Of a stretch of DNA of 64,000 bases, positions 46,949 to 58,650 are shown one piece after another; positions within the stretch are counted from its first letter, which is position 1, and each line of letters starts with the position of its first letter. The notes beneath the pieces were generated by a model. It had not been told where the DNA came from. It saw nothing but the letters and a program-made list of their open reading frames with translations, and searched no databases. This stretch comes from Moniliella sp. 'wahieum' (taxonomy: Eukaryota > Basidiomycota > Moniliellomycetes > Moniliellales > Moniliellaceae): positions 372,001-436,000 of the forward strand of contig RSEE01000031.1 of NCBI GenBank assembly GCA_003971905.1. Reading direction: 5' to 3'. A program made the position numbers and the translations under genes.

Positions 46949-47845
46949 TGCGTTCGTTCCAACGGATTGGGTTGGATTGTTTTTTCTTTGTTTCGCACCA
47001 GTTCCTGTCCATGCCTTTATCTTGTCTTTTGTCTTTCCCTGTCTTCTCTTTAGGGGGATCTGCGACTACTCTGCTTGATTTGCAACGTCCACCATGTTCC
47101 TTCAAGCTTCCCCCCCATGCCCGTGGGCCCTTCGCTGTTCACCACACTGCCACCACCATTCGATCCCGCTCCTCTTGGGAGCACCAAAAAAAACTGGACC
47201 ACAACCTCGCCTGTTGTTGGTGTGTATCACCACTGTATCATTACTATTTTCTCACCACTTTTCACCACTCTTATGCCGGGTCAGGCTACTGAAACTGGCC
47301 TACTATGCTAAACCCCGCTGAACTACATGCCAATCGCCCATGTCGGTCGAACCGAACCGCCTTGTTTTGGGCTTCAATTGTTTGATGCAGTCATCCAGTA
47401 TAGTAGGCGTGTAGGGACCGATGCGCCGATGAGTGCAATGGGCCATCTGTGATGCCCAGGATAGGAGTCCCCTAGGAGGGCACCTTGCCCTGGAACACCA
47501 TCGTTCCTCCATCGGCTTGAGGGGCGAGGCAGGGTAAGGCCGAGAGCAGCTTCAAGAGGCAACCCTCTCTCCGTATGTGCATGTGCCCAACCTGCGTGTC
47601 TGCCTGCACCCAACGCCCAGCCTGTGACCCCTTCAACATTTCAACATGCGATGCGAACACGTGAACATTTCAACAGGATAGTGGCAATGTGTCCATCGGC
47701 AAGTCCATCGCGCCTCCTCTGCCAGCTCCGTATCCTCCTGCCTCTTCCTGTCTTTCTTTCGGTCGGCCTCGCCCTTGCTCACGCCACCCCCTTCCCCATA
47801 CCTCCCTTTTCCCCTTTCCCCTCACGCCGTTGGACCCGCCTGACC
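46949..47845. other. Intergenic spacer
   Basis: A 900-base spacer of mixed composition between the HSF gene and the U1-type zinc-finger gene. TTTCAACAT words repeat near 47636-47676. No coding signature is found. Confidence 0.5.
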
Positions 47846-48928
47846 ATGCCCCCGCCTCGTGGTATGTGGCGATGCCCCTACTGCAACATCACCATCAACG
47901 ATGATGTGCCGTCGCGGCGGCAACACGAGCAAGGGGGGCGGCACGCGGCCAATGTCCAAGCGGCCATTACGGCAGTACCGTCGAGCGAGCGAGAGCAAGC
48001 AAGCTGCACAAGCGGAAGAACGGGAGCGAGCACGCATCGAGATGGCGGCACGCAAAAGTATGGGGCTAGCAGCTGGGGGTCGGTGCGGACGGGACCGGAT
48101 GCGGGACGGACGAAGCGACCGCAAGCAAGGCGCGTATGGGTCGTTGCTGCAAGACCAGTTGGTGCGGCGGCAGAACGAGGGGGAACTGGGCGGCGGGGCC
48201 GGGACAAAGGAGGGTGTGCCAGGGGAATGGCAGACTGTTGTACCGCCTCCCCCGCAATCCCCTACCCAAGCCCCCTCGACGTCGACGTCGGCATCGACAC
48301 CCGGATCTAGATCGGGACGGGGACTGAATCGAAACGGGACCTAGCGTGACGCCATCGGCTGGACAGGCACTTGGGTCCGTTCGTTCCTTGAAACCTCGGC
48401 GCGGTCGGTGGCCGGGTGGGCAGCCGAGCGGTCGGAAGCGCGATCGTTTGTGTTGGCGGAAAAGCGGACGACGTGGGCGGCCGGATCCGCGTCCGAGGAC
48501 GAGGAGGCACCTCTTGTTTTGGTGCCCGCCACCACAATCGAGGGAGCGAGGTGGAGCGTGCGCAAACGAGCCAAGGTTGCGCTCCAGTTTGAAGCGGAAA
48601 CGGAAGAAGAGCAAACGGAAGAGGATACCAAGCCGCGAGGAATCCTTCCCATCAGCGGGGGCAAGAGCAGGAGCCGGCGTTGGACCAGGCCCCGGTCCAA
48701 GACGAGCGGGAGCAGAAGCACCAACCCGAGGTCAAGCAGGTAGCTCCGCCGTGGTCAAGGCCGACCCCGACGCTGCCCCTGTAGCGCCCGCCCGCTCCTC
48801 GGTCGGAGCCCAAGGCTGAGCCCAAGGCTGAGTCCCCCTCCGATCCAGAGCGTCCGGCTGCCGGTCCCGCGCTGTTCAAGAAACGCAAGGCTGGCGCGAG
48901 TCGAAGTACGAAGAAGATCATTATCTAA
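47846..48928 (+). CDS. U1-type (matrin-like) C2H2 zinc-finger protein
   Basis: The first 40 residues form a U1-type zinc finger: MPPPRGMWRCPYCNITINDD, then VPSRRQHEQGGRHAANVQAA, with CxxC and HxxxxxH spacing. This finger type binds RNA or spliceosomal partners in proteins such as U1C and WBP4/FBP21. After it is a charged helix (SESKQAAQAEERERARIEMA), then GAYGSLLQDQLVRRQNEGEL, Pro/Ser-rich and acidic linkers (SASEDEEAPLVLV) and a basic segment (GARWSVRKRAKVALQFEAET). The end, GPALFKKRKAGASRSTKKII followed by I and TAA, resembles the conserved C-terminus of WBP4-like fungal proteins. No WW domain is visible. Likely a nuclear RNA-processing factor, by inference. Frame shifts occur near 47980, 48345 and 48740-48780. 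Confidence 0.7.
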
Positions 48929-50199
48929 ACGCAGCTGCATTGCCCACGATTCCCCCATCGTCCGAGGCGAGACGCAGCTCGCCCCATGCCATGCCATCCT
49001 GGTTGGGTTCGCGCGCGGCCAGCGCTCAGCACGCGCTCAGCTGAGCTGGCAGCTGGCAGTTGATTAATGACTGATGCGGTAGAATTTGTCGCGAGAGCAC
49101 GGCCGGGGTTGGGCGTTTGCGGCCGGTATTGGTTGCTTATAGCAGGGCCTGCTTGGGCTGCGGGGCCTGCCAGTAGCCTGCTCCATCGCACACATCCCGT
49201 ACATCACAGGGTTATCACATGCCGTGTTTGGCTGGGGCAGACTGGGCGTGGCCACCTATGCATCTCTGCACGCCGCTAGCTCCCCTGCGAAGGGTGTGCC
49301 AGGCACTGGCCCCCTGCTGCGGCATGGGGGGCGGTGTGCTGGGCTGGGCTGGCGGGGCGCTGAGGCTGGGTACGGCCGGTACTGGGTCGGCGGAGGGGCT
49401 GGGGAGCATGGACGTCTGTTTGGGCTGGAGGAATTCTGCCATGTCAGGCGCGAGGTCTGAGAAGGAACAGGACGGGTGCATGATCTGCTCAGCGATTTGA
49501 GTTGAATATTGATCTGAGGCGCCTGCCCCCGGCGGAGTGGGAGCGCCCGCGGTTGCCACTGCCGGGGCTGCAGGGGGCTTGTGCGCAAGGGGTAGGGATG
49601 CACCCTGCGCCGCTCCCTTGGGCCTCTGGGGTCTGGCCGTCTGGCCGTGTCTGGCCTGGTTGGGCGACCAGCCGGGGTGCGGTGTGGTGCAGGGGGCGGC
49701 GCATGGCAGCATGTCAAGTGCCAACTCGTCACATGTCCATGTCAGCTGCAAGGGACACGCTACAGCCTGCGCGTTACCGCGGTACCCTACTTGCGCCAGA
49801 GCCGAGGGTGTGGGACCGGCGGGCAGGGAAGGAAGATTGATGCATGATGCCTTGCCTGCTGCCTGCTGCATGGGGCATGGGGCGTGATCTGACACGTGAC
49901 GCGGGACGCGTGAAGCCGAGCGGCTGCTGGCCGCCACAGCACAGCACAGCACAGCTCGCCCATTTCTTCTGCTCCAGCGCCTTCGGTCGTCCTCACATAC
50001 ATCCCCCGCACGGGCTTGCTGCTTGCTGCCTGCTGCCTGCCGCCTGCTTCCGCCCTGCTGCTTGCGCCCCCATCACGCATCCCACCCCCTCACCCGTCCT
50101 CCTGTCGGCTGTCTCCACCACCTCTCCACCCCGTCCCCCATCTCCACCCGCTCTCTCCACCCTAGCCCCCGCCCTCTCCACCCTCGCCCCGCGCTCCCC
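48929..50199. other. Long intergenic region
   Basis: About 1.27 kb before the C2H2 regulator. It holds a (CACAG)n run at about 49939-49958 and an ACGCGT-type patch near 49892-49912. A long minus-strand frame (49215-49952) contains STQIAEQIMHPSCSFSDLAP but has no domain, so I do not call it a gene. The last 170 bases are C/T-rich leader-like sequence. Confidence 0.45.
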
Positions 50200-53100
50200 A
50201 TGTCCCACCGCCCCCCACCCCCCCGTCTCTCCCCGCCCACCATCGCCCCTCCGCCCGCCGCCCCCGATGCGCCAGCCATTGTGCCCTACACCTTCCACTG
50301 CAATGTATGCAACGCCGTCTTCCGCCGCAGCGCCGCTCTCCGCCGCCACCAGCGCACCCACACCAACGACCGCCCCTTTGGCTGCCAGCACTGCGACCAG
50401 CGCTTCACCCGCACCGACCTCCTCCAGCGCCATGTCCAGCGCCGCCATACCCAGCTCAACCGCCAGTATTGGGCCGACCACCCCGTGCCCGCCATGACCG
50501 CCGTCGGCGCCCTCGTCCCGCCCGCTTCCTCCGCGCCCCCCAGTGCGACCACCCCGATTCCCGCTACCGCTCCCACTGCCACCGCCTCCAGCTCTCTCCT
50601 CCAGCCCCGCTGCGCCCTCTACCGTGCCTCTTTTCCCGTCGCATCCGTCGCCTGCCCTTGCGCCTCCGCCTCCATCGCTGCCCCACGACACGCCTCCCAA
50701 TCCCAACCCCAACTCCAACCTTGCCCGCCGCCGTGGCCGCACCCCGCCGCTTGAGCTCGCCCGCCGTATCGCCTCGGCCCTGCCCCCCACCTCTGCCACC
50801 TCTTCCACGCCCCCGCAACAGATGGAGGATGTGGTGCTGGCTGCCCTCCTGGCCAACACTGCTGATGTACAGGGACTATCCTCGTCGTCGTCCTCCTCGT
50901 CCGGACCGAGGTCCATTGATGCGTTCCTGCGCATCGTCCAAGCTGCCGCTCGCTCGCTCGCCCGCCAGCCTCTTCCATCCCCACCTATCTTCTGGCCATT
51001 CACCCCTTGCACTACCTGGCGGCGGCGCGCCCCCCCCGCCGGACGCGGTGGACCTACGCATGTACGGCACCAAGTTTGCTGTCCTCATCCCTTTTGTCCA
51101 TGCTCCCACGCTCGTTCATCCGCTCCGCCGCCGTCCTGCGCCTCCGTCTTCGCAGTTGCAAGATGCCTCAGCCGACCTGATCCGTGCCATGGCCATGGTT
51201 GGCCGATGTTACCGGCAGCTCGAACCGGGGGCCCTGTCGGCAGCGGACTACTATGGCCACACGGCGTTGCGAACCAAGACAATTAGTACAGTGGTACGTC
51301 CTTTTCGAGGTGGTCGGCTCGGCTTGCCTCGGCTCGTCGCGACACTGTGATGTGCGATGTGTGATGTGTGACTGTGAAAGGAAAAGGGTACCCGGTACTG
51401 ACCGAGCCAGATCACGTTGCTTGAGGGCCCGGCGTTGGTGGGCCTGTCCGCCTCATCGTCGGAACGAAGGAGCGACAGTTTCTTACTTCGCCAGGTGCAG
51501 ACGCTCATCTTGACGGAACTGGTCAGCCTTCTGGAGCGGAAGGAAGTGACGCGTGCGCGCTTCACCCATGGCGCGCTGATGCAAGCGACGCAAACGCTGT
51601 GCGAGTATTTACCGAACTGGACCGTGGGGTGTACGATGCATTTGAAGCGTCGGTCGAATGGGACGACTGGCTTACGCGGGAAGAAATCTTACGCACCCTC
51701 TGGACCGGCTACACGCTCGACTTTTTGCAAACCTTTACGTTGCACTCCAGGCCGTGGTTCCTTCGCCGATTTGCTCACGGACATTGCATGGGAACAGCTG
51801 TGGCGCGCGCCCGATGCGAATGGGTTCGCACAAGCCTGTCGTTCCTACGAAGCCTTTGCTTCCATGGGCGGTCTGCCCCCGCCTGACCCCAACCCCGTGG
51901 TGGGATGCCACAAGGAGCGACCAAACGCAAACGGGACGAGGACCTGATCGCGGGCAAAGTGTACTTGCCCCGATTCTGCGCGAAACGTCCGCCAGCGTTG
52001 TGGGAGTGGTGGGCCTGTTGGTGGATGAGAGGAAGACGATGATATTGTCTTGGCCGCCGTCACGCCTTGGCAGGGATTGCACCGAGCGACGTGGGCACGC
52101 CCACGTCCGAATCGCTTGGTCCTTCGCCCGGCGGCCGAACGTCGTTCTCGACGGCGGTCGAGGAGGACCCGGATGCGCTCCGCCATTGGAGGATACGGGG
52201 AAACGGACAAGGTGTTTCGGTGGGCACGGGCGGTGGACGACCGCGGATGCGGCGTCGTTTGAGCGCGATGGGGTACTGGATTGTGCTCTCGTCCGTGTGT
52301 ACGCAACTGCAAGCGCTGCTTCAGAGCGATACGGCGGCACGAACGCGTCTGTCGCATGTATTGGCTGAGGCCGAGTCGAAATTGGCTGATCTGGAAGACG
52401 GCGTGGGCGATCGGGAACTGGAACTGCAAACGGTCGAAAAGGCGTTATTTCTCGTTCGACAAAAACTCAGCCAGGCCAACAACAAAACTCTTGGCCGCTG
52501 CGCCGCACTTGCAAACGCGCTTTGGTCCGATGGCAAAAGTCGTTTCGCCGTCGGGCCATCCGTTGCCCCCGTCCCCGACCCGCGCGACCGCCCCGGGCAC
52601 CTCGGTCCATTTCTTCCGACGTCCGTTTTGGCGCGAACCGTTCAGCTGGTACTGGTGTTCCCTGCATAGCATTTACCGTCTGCACCATCGGATTTGAACA
52701 AAACATGCGAGAGATGGCACATGAACCTGTCTCCCACCCCGTCCCGCCTCACCCGACCCCCACGGCGCCTACGATGCCCTCGGCACCCCGACGTCGGCGC
52801 CGTCGGTGTCTGCGCCCCCCCCTGGCCCTACCGGTGTTACGGGATCAGCACCTCCCCCGCCGCAACCCCTCACCCCGACCCTTCCCCCGAATGGGGGTGG
52901 GCTTCCACGACGACGCTCGACGCCCTCGGGCGCGGTCGGTTGCCGTGCGACCGTTATCGTCGCATGCCCTTTCTGCCCACCCACCTTCCCTCCGCCGATC
53001 AGTTCCCCAGCATCCTATGCCGCTGCCGGTTCCGTTGCTCTGCCCGGTTCCGCCGCGCCCGAGGCCAACCAGACGATTGGGCCCAACTCTGTTGGCGGAA

Positions 53101-53709
53101 GGTGTGGGGGCGGGACCGTTTAACGATTTGTTTCTGGATCAGCCTCCGGCCGTGTTCCCGCCCTCATCGGCTCCGCCCGGCGGGCGCGGGAGCTTCAGCC
53201 CCCCTGCTCCCACCGGTCCGGGCGATTGAACTCTCCTCCCGCCGGAAGACGAGGGTGTACGAAGTTTAGGTTCGGATGTGCAGACGTTGCAGTACATGCA
53301 CCCTTACTTTGCCGGCAGCGACGCGTTCCTCGTCGCGGCGATGAGCGACGGGCTACGTTGGAGCCCCGATTGGCGCAGCGGAGGGCTCGGCTGGCAACAG
53401 GCGCGCTTGCTGCGTCGTGCGTTGCGTGGGTACGGCAGTTGGGCGAAGGCAGTGAGTCGGTGGGGTCGACGGAGGACGTGGTGGGCGCAAGTGGTGGCGG
53501 AGGTGCGTGGGATGGGTATGGGCTTGGGCATGGGTATGGCAGTAGGTGCCGAGATGGGATCGCCGTTGGCACCATTGGGTCTGATGATTGCGATGCGGGA
53601 AGCGTTGTTTGGGCTGGATGGCGGGGAACGGATTGCGAGTGCGGTCGGATCGGATGCCAAGTTGCATCATGTTCTGCCCCGCCCCGATTCGCTCTTGGGA
53701 CAACGTTGA
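50200..53709 (+). CDS. C2H2 zinc-finger regulator with fungal_trans-like domain
   Basis: Two tandem C2H2 fingers near the N-terminus (FHCNVCNAVFRRSAALRRHQ, then FGCQHCDQRFTRTDLLQRHV) are joined by a TGEKP-like linker (RTHTNDRP). A Pro/Ala-rich region and an ELARRIASALPP helix follow. The middle resembles the fungal_trans domain of Zn2Cys6/C2H2 regulators: FAVLIPFVHAPTLVHPL, ADLIRAMAMVGRCYRQL, LLRQVQTLILTELVSLLERK, and EWDDWLTREEILRTLWTGYT followed by LDFLQTF, then a LLTDIAWEQLWRAPDANGF-type block. Distal pieces are TAARTRLSHVLAEAESKLAD and, near the end, MGSPLAPLGLMIAMREALFG. An intron starts with GTACGT at 51295. Frame shifts are many after 50600, so the distal half (52300-53709) is less certain and might be a separate gene. 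Confidence 0.75.
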
Positions 53710-54418
53710 CCATGTTGTTCCCCACCTTGACACTTTGATGGTGCGCCTCCCTGCTGCTCAGGGCAGACGCCTCGGGGGCCGAGGCTTGGGCCGAGGATAT
53801 CAGTCCCCCCCCCCCCCTAATGGCTCCGGTTGGTTCGTCGAAGCACACCCAAGGCATCCATCCTCTTTGGTCGCTGTTATACGTCTTCCTGGTGCATCGG
53901 GCACTGCGCCTGTGGTTACATCTGTACTATTTCCTAGACAATGACCGCCTTATTTATCCTCTCCCCCCTACCTCCCGTGCCTACCCATCCGCGTACCTTT
54001 ATTCCTCGGATCACCCCCACTTGCTTCCTGTGCCACTGCCCAGGCTGAGCCGCGAGGCTCACGGGCCACGCGGCCGCGCACGCCGCCTGGTACTCCACCC
54101 TGTCCACTAGGACTGGCCAACTGGCCAGGAACCTGCCTCAATGTTATGCTGGGCCTACTGCTAGCCAAACGAATGCCGTAGACGAACCCAAGGACAAGGG
54201 GCGTGTCTGGCACATCCCGCGCCCGGGATGCTACTGCTCCTTTTACGAGCTCGAGGGGAGTGCATGACGGGAGTACAAAGTTGTAGGGGTACAAGAAGAA
54301 GGAAAGCGAGAACGGCCAAGGAGACCGAAACCGAGACCGAGACCGAGACAAAGACTGACGGGACGAGACAAGAGAGAATCCCTCACCCCCAAGCCTTGTG
54401 GGGTTGGCCGAGTCTACT
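53710..54418. other. Convergent spacer with a GAGACC repeat
   Basis: The 3' regions of the C2H2 regulator (+) and MOB1 (-). A C-run lies near 53808-53817, and a GAGACCGA-type tandem repeat at about 54321-54350. No gene is recognised. Confidence 0.5.
54321..54350. repeat. GAGACC hexamer repeat
   Basis: Five imperfect copies of a GAGACC/GAAACC unit in the MOB1 3' flank. Confidence 0.7.
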
Positions 54419-55558
54419 CTAGTCGTCTGCCAAGATCGCCTCGTTGAGCTCGGCGAGCGGGACGAGCTCTTTGGAGTCGATGAGGTGGAACTCGGTGACA
54501 AACAGCAAAAAGTGGCGGTAGGAGGTGTTGAGGTGCGCTGGGGAAGCAAAGCAGAAATGCAAGGAACGTAAGGAACTTTGTCAGTCGGTCGGTCCAGCAG
54601 GTAGGCCAGGTAGACGGCACCAAAACCTTCGTCCCCGCCCACCCCTTGCGGTCCCGTGCTGCGACATGGAATGAGGGTCGCAGCTGGGGGACAAACCAGC
54701 AAGCAGAAGCAACAAGACAGACAGGGCGGGGTCCCATGAGTGCCAACACGTACCTTCAATCTTCAGGGCACAAATCTGCTGAAAGTGGGAGAGGTAGATA
54801 TGTGCATAGACGCGGAACAGCCGACGCAAGAGGGATTTGACCGTGGCCTCGAATTTGGCCGGGAACGGTGTCCCAATCTCGCTGGGAAACACTGTATCGT
54901 CATCCACTTGCCGTTGCACCCAGGCAACAGACAGTCGACATACTCGGGCGCACTCAGACGAACAGGACGTTTGTACTCGCTGGTGGACGTGTCTTGCCAG
55001 TGGTACTCAAATCTCTTTCCTGCGCTCATCGAAGGGCATTGCTCACATGTACACTGCAACGTAGAGTCAGCTGGGCTTGCTCTGCAGCGGGAACACACCC
55101 CTCGGCGGCGCGGAGAGGGTAGGGGGGACATACGAATTCAGTCAAGGTGCCATAGAGCATATTGACGTGGTTGAAAAAGTCGACAGCTTCCAGGACACAG
55201 TTAGTACCGATACGCTGCTCGCAACGCAATGCAAGGGGGCCGGGGGAGTGCGTACTGTGCAGGGCCAACCACTCGTCCCGATCTTCTCCGGGAGGCAACT
55301 TGACTGCGTTGCGGAGGTTTCCGCTGCCCAGTGTGGCTTCGGCATAGCGCTTGAGCAGGCTGTTGAGGCGCGGAGGAGGGAGAAGGAAGGAGTCAGCGCG
55401 CGTGTTGAGCAAGGGAGGTGAAGGCACAAGCACAAGCAAGGGAAAGAGCAAGCGCAAGCGCAAGCGACGGAGCAGGCGTACCTCTGTTTGGTGCCGGCAG
55501 GGAGGTTGCGCTTGGGCTTGAAGGTCTGGTTGCGCTGGATGCCAAAGAAGGAGGCCAT
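54419..55558 (-). CDS. MOB1: Mob1 kinase activator (mitotic exit/Hippo-type)
   Basis: The coactivator of NDR/LATS kinases (Dbf2/Sid2 type), required for mitotic exit and septation. Exons: 55482-55558 ([31 protein letters not shown] donor); about 55265-55361 ([32 protein letters not shown]); then, after an intron, [18 protein letters not shown]; then [60 protein letters not shown] and [20 protein letters not shown]; and last, [20 protein letters not shown] followed by [18 protein letters not shown]. Splice joins restore LALH-TVDFF exactly. Zn ligands (C, C, H, H) are present. One base is missing near 54923. Length (about 215-220 residues) fits. Confidence 0.96.
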
Positions 55559-56596
55559 GGTGGGGGGGGCTGGTGTGGGAGAGGGCAGAGACGCTGCTGG
55601 AGACGGGCGCTGAAGCCCACTCGCTTGCCCAAATCAACACACCGCCATGTTGGAACACAATCGACGGGCATCACCCACCATGCATGACTATGATCCACCA
55701 TCCATCTTCCATCCCCCAGCAGCGATCGCCCGCGACGAGGGAGTGAAATGTTCAGGTTGAATGTGCCCAAACACGCAAGCAGACACTAGCTGTGCAGAAG
55801 AGACACCCATCATGCATCCCACATCATGCATCACGACCATGCCATGTTCAATGTTCATATTCAGCCGACACTTGGACAAAGCCACGTCGGGCCTCGCCTC
55901 CAGCCCCAACCTCCTCAGCGTCACGGCCGCAACCGGCACAAGTGGGGTGGCCGGGAAACCAGCCCAGATTCGAGCGGAGGGTGCTCGTCGTCCTCGGTAC
56001 TGCGTGGAGATGAGGATGGACGCCGCTCGTGTTCGGGTCGAAGAGCGCCAACTGAGGCAGGACATGCCCAAACACGTTGGATGGCATCCCCTACCCGTAC
56101 AGTCAAGCTTCAAAGCGCAAGGAGACGTTCTCTCTTACTATTGTACTCGGCCCAAGTATTGCAACCTGCTTCGCGCCATGCCGATGGAGGACGGGCTGGA
56201 CGCTGACCGAAAGTGCCGTTTCTTCCGTATGGAGTTTTAACGGGTCGGGGGGGGGGGGGTGCGAAGACCCTCAGGGTAGGAAGTGATATACTCGATACCT
56301 GCTGATTGTGCCGCAGACTGAGCTGCGAGCATCTCGCTGTTGTCAATGTCACGCGTCACGAGGACCCGTTTTAGTTAGGGGGGTGGGTGCGCCCGTACAT
56401 AGATCTCAAAGCTAAGTCTGTTCGCAAGCCTCGTGGCTCTCATTCCCCCTTTCCTTCACCCCACCACTGCCACCATCGCCATCGCCATCGCCACCATCTT
56501 CATCACCGCCGACCGCGTCCTCTGCTTTGCCCTGGCCCTATTGCGCCCACCGACCACGCCCCTCGAGCTCCGGGTCGTGGTATAGGCGCCGTCATC
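55559..56596. other. Divergent region MOB1/SKT5
   Basis: A 1-kb divergent spacer. Near 55660-55860 there are repeated GCATCATGCATCA and GTTCAATGTTCAT words. It contains the orphan frame listed separately. A G-run lies at 56248-56259. Confidence 0.5.
55761..56240 (+). CDS. Orphan open frame, doubtful
   Basis: A 159-codon frame from an ATG at 55761, open to TAA. The second half is rich in charged residues (EMRMDAARVRVEERQLRQDM, then LSYYCTRPKYCNLLRAMPME), and it ends DADRKCRFFRMEF. The first half overlaps simple repeats. No domain is recognisable and the neighbours give no clue. It could be a short lineage-specific gene, or chance. Confidence 0.25.
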   Translation: MCPNTQADTSCAEETPIMHPTSCITTMPCSMFIFSRHLDKATSGLASSPNLLSVTAATGTSGVAGKPAQIRAEGARRPRYCVEMRMDAARVRVEERQLRQDMPKHVGWHPLPVQSSFKAQGDVLSYYCTRPKYCNLLRAMPMEDGLDADRKCRFFRMEF

Positions 56597-58650
56597 ATGG
56601 AATCAGCTTCCTCAGCCTCAGCCTCAGCTTCTTCTGCAATACAAATCATTCTATACCACCCTCACTCCCTTGGCCTTCTCGTCTTGGTTCCATTGAGTCC
56701 TTCGCGCACCCCAGCTCTACTGCTCTACCGCCTTCAACGACTGCTACCACCTTAACCTCGCGCTGGTAGCTTGAGCGGCGCCAGTCGGGCCCCCATCAAA
56801 GCCTCATCTGGGACCCCCGCACAGGAAAACAGCCAGCTCAGTGACATTGCTATCTCCAAGCCGCTCCCTCCCCGACCCCCATCTAGCTTCCCCCTTGGCC
56901 GCCGCTACTCCAGCCGGGCCTCATCCTTGATTAGCAACCTGAGTCGGCGCCTGAGCGTGGACAATGTCGTGTCTTCCTTGTCGCAGAGGGCCACCAACCG
57001 CGCGAGTGCCACCGATCGACCGAGACGGGGTAGCTTTCCCACCCTCTCAGCTACGGCTACGATGTCGTCTCTTGCTACGTTCCCGACCAGTGCAGCGGAC
57101 CCGGACGAGGTATACTTTGCGGTCCACATGCGGTCCAAAAGCCACGTGCACGACCGGAAGCTCCCTCTGGCCGGTCGCCCGATCCTGGTAGTTTGGTGCC
57201 CTGCACCGCGCCCGATCGGACGGTACTTTCGACCAAGACACTGGCAGCGAGTAAGGCCAAACGGCGTCCTGCCCACCTTACCGCCTCGCCGACGGCTACC
57301 GCATCATCGTGTCCCGCCACTGCGCGCATCCGGACGGGGCGCGGCTCAGCGTGGTCGCAGCCAACATCACTGTTTGGCAACTACTCTGCTGGATCGCAGC
57401 GCTCCGTCTCGGTTCTGTCACCCAGCGCATCGAGCGCGGCCACGTTTGATAATACCCATCTGGACCTGGGGGACCACCTCGACGTTCTCTCGCACGCGAC
57501 GACACTGGAACTGTACCTGCGCAATGCGAGCAAGGGGGAAGATCCGCAGTCGGTGTACGAGCTGGCCATCTTTATTCTCGAAGCGGCGCAAGTACGAGAC
57601 GACTTGTCCTCAGACCAGCACCAGCACCTTGTTCAGGGGGCGATGGACTTGTTGCGCAGGATGGCGGACCGAGGTCATGTTGCGCGCGCAGTTCTACCTT
57701 GCGGAATGCGTGGCAGGCGGTGTGGGGCAGCCCGAGGGGAAGCGGCGGATGGACCAGGCGCAAGCGCTGTACGTACTCGCTGCCAAACATGGCCATGCCG
57801 ATGCAGCCTACAAGGCCGGGCGCTGCTTGAGCAAGGGGGGTTGCCTCAAGGACCACAGCAAAGCGCTCCATTGGCTTCGCAAGGCCGCTTCGGCCGAGCA
57901 TGCCGGCGCGCTCTACCGTCTCGGCATGGCCGAACTGAATGGCGAACTGGGCCAACGGAAGAACGCACGCCAAGGCGTCAAGTACCTCAAGTTGTCTGCC
58001 CAGGCCGCTACGCCCGAATGGCCCCACGCATTGCACGAACTTGCTCTGCTCCACCACCGGTATCCAAGGCGTCCTATTTCCCGACCCCGACTACACGCGC
58101 CAACTCTTAACCCAGGCAGCTGAGCTGGGCTTTGCACCGTCGGCGTACCTGCTGGGTGAAAACTACGAGTATGGGCGGATGGGATGCTGGGTGGATGGGG
58201 GCTTGAGCGTGCACATGTACAACATTGCTGCCCAACAGAACCATGCGGAAGCGTGCTTTGCGTTGACAGCTTGGTACATGGTCGGTGTCCCTGGCATCCT
58301 GCCCCAATCCGATACGGAAGCGTTCCTCTGGGCCCAAAGGGCCGCGGCCAAGAACCTCGCCAAGGCCGAGTACGCGCTTGGGTACTTTTGCGAGGTGGGC
58401 GTGGGGACCGAGAAGGATGCAGCCAAGGCCCACAGTTGGTTCGTACGCGCCAGCGAGCATGGCGATCCCCGCGCTCTTGCCCGTCTCACGTCCCTTCGAT
58501 CGCGCGGGCGGGCAGCAGTGGATCGACATCCATTCCCCCCGCTCTGGTCAGGTGGGAACGAAATACATGACAACCCTTACGACCCCTACCTTCCCACCCC
58601 AGCCTCCCGTCCCACCTACCACCATCTCCAACGAAACGACGAGGAGGTAA
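56597..58650 (+). CDS. SKT5: Chitin synthase activator Skt5/Chs4 (Sel1 repeats)
   Basis: Recruits and activates class IV chitin synthase (Chs3 type) at the bud neck and septum. The N-terminus is Ser-rich, with PRPPSSFPLGRRYSSRASSL and NLSRRLSVDNVVSSLSQRAT. The Sel1-like solenoid follows: ATTLELYLRNASKGEDPQSV, RMADRGHV, QFYLAECVAGGVG, DQAQALYVLAAKHGHADAAY, KALHWLRKAASAEHAGALYR, GVKYLKLSAQAATPEWPHAL, LLTQAAELGFAPSAYLLGEN followed by YEYGRMGCWVDGGLSVHMYN, NHAEACFALTAWYMVGVPGI followed by LPQSDTEAFLWAQRAAAKNL, AEYALGYFCEVGVGTEKDAA. The SDTEA block is diagnostic of the Skt5 family. The C-terminus is short; the preferred frame ends TTISNETTRR. The start is uncertain (56597 or 56771). Frame shifts occur near 56760, 57185, 57700, 58060 and 58480. 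Confidence 0.9.

Noticed and set aside
49215-49952. 245-codon minus-strand open frame
   Set aside because: Part of it looks protein-like, but it has no domain, no splice sites and no support from neighbours. I left it out of the gene list.
49993-51012. 339-codon minus-strand open frame rich in Gly and Arg
   Set aside because: It lies opposite the two C2H2 fingers, which are clearly coded on the plus strand.
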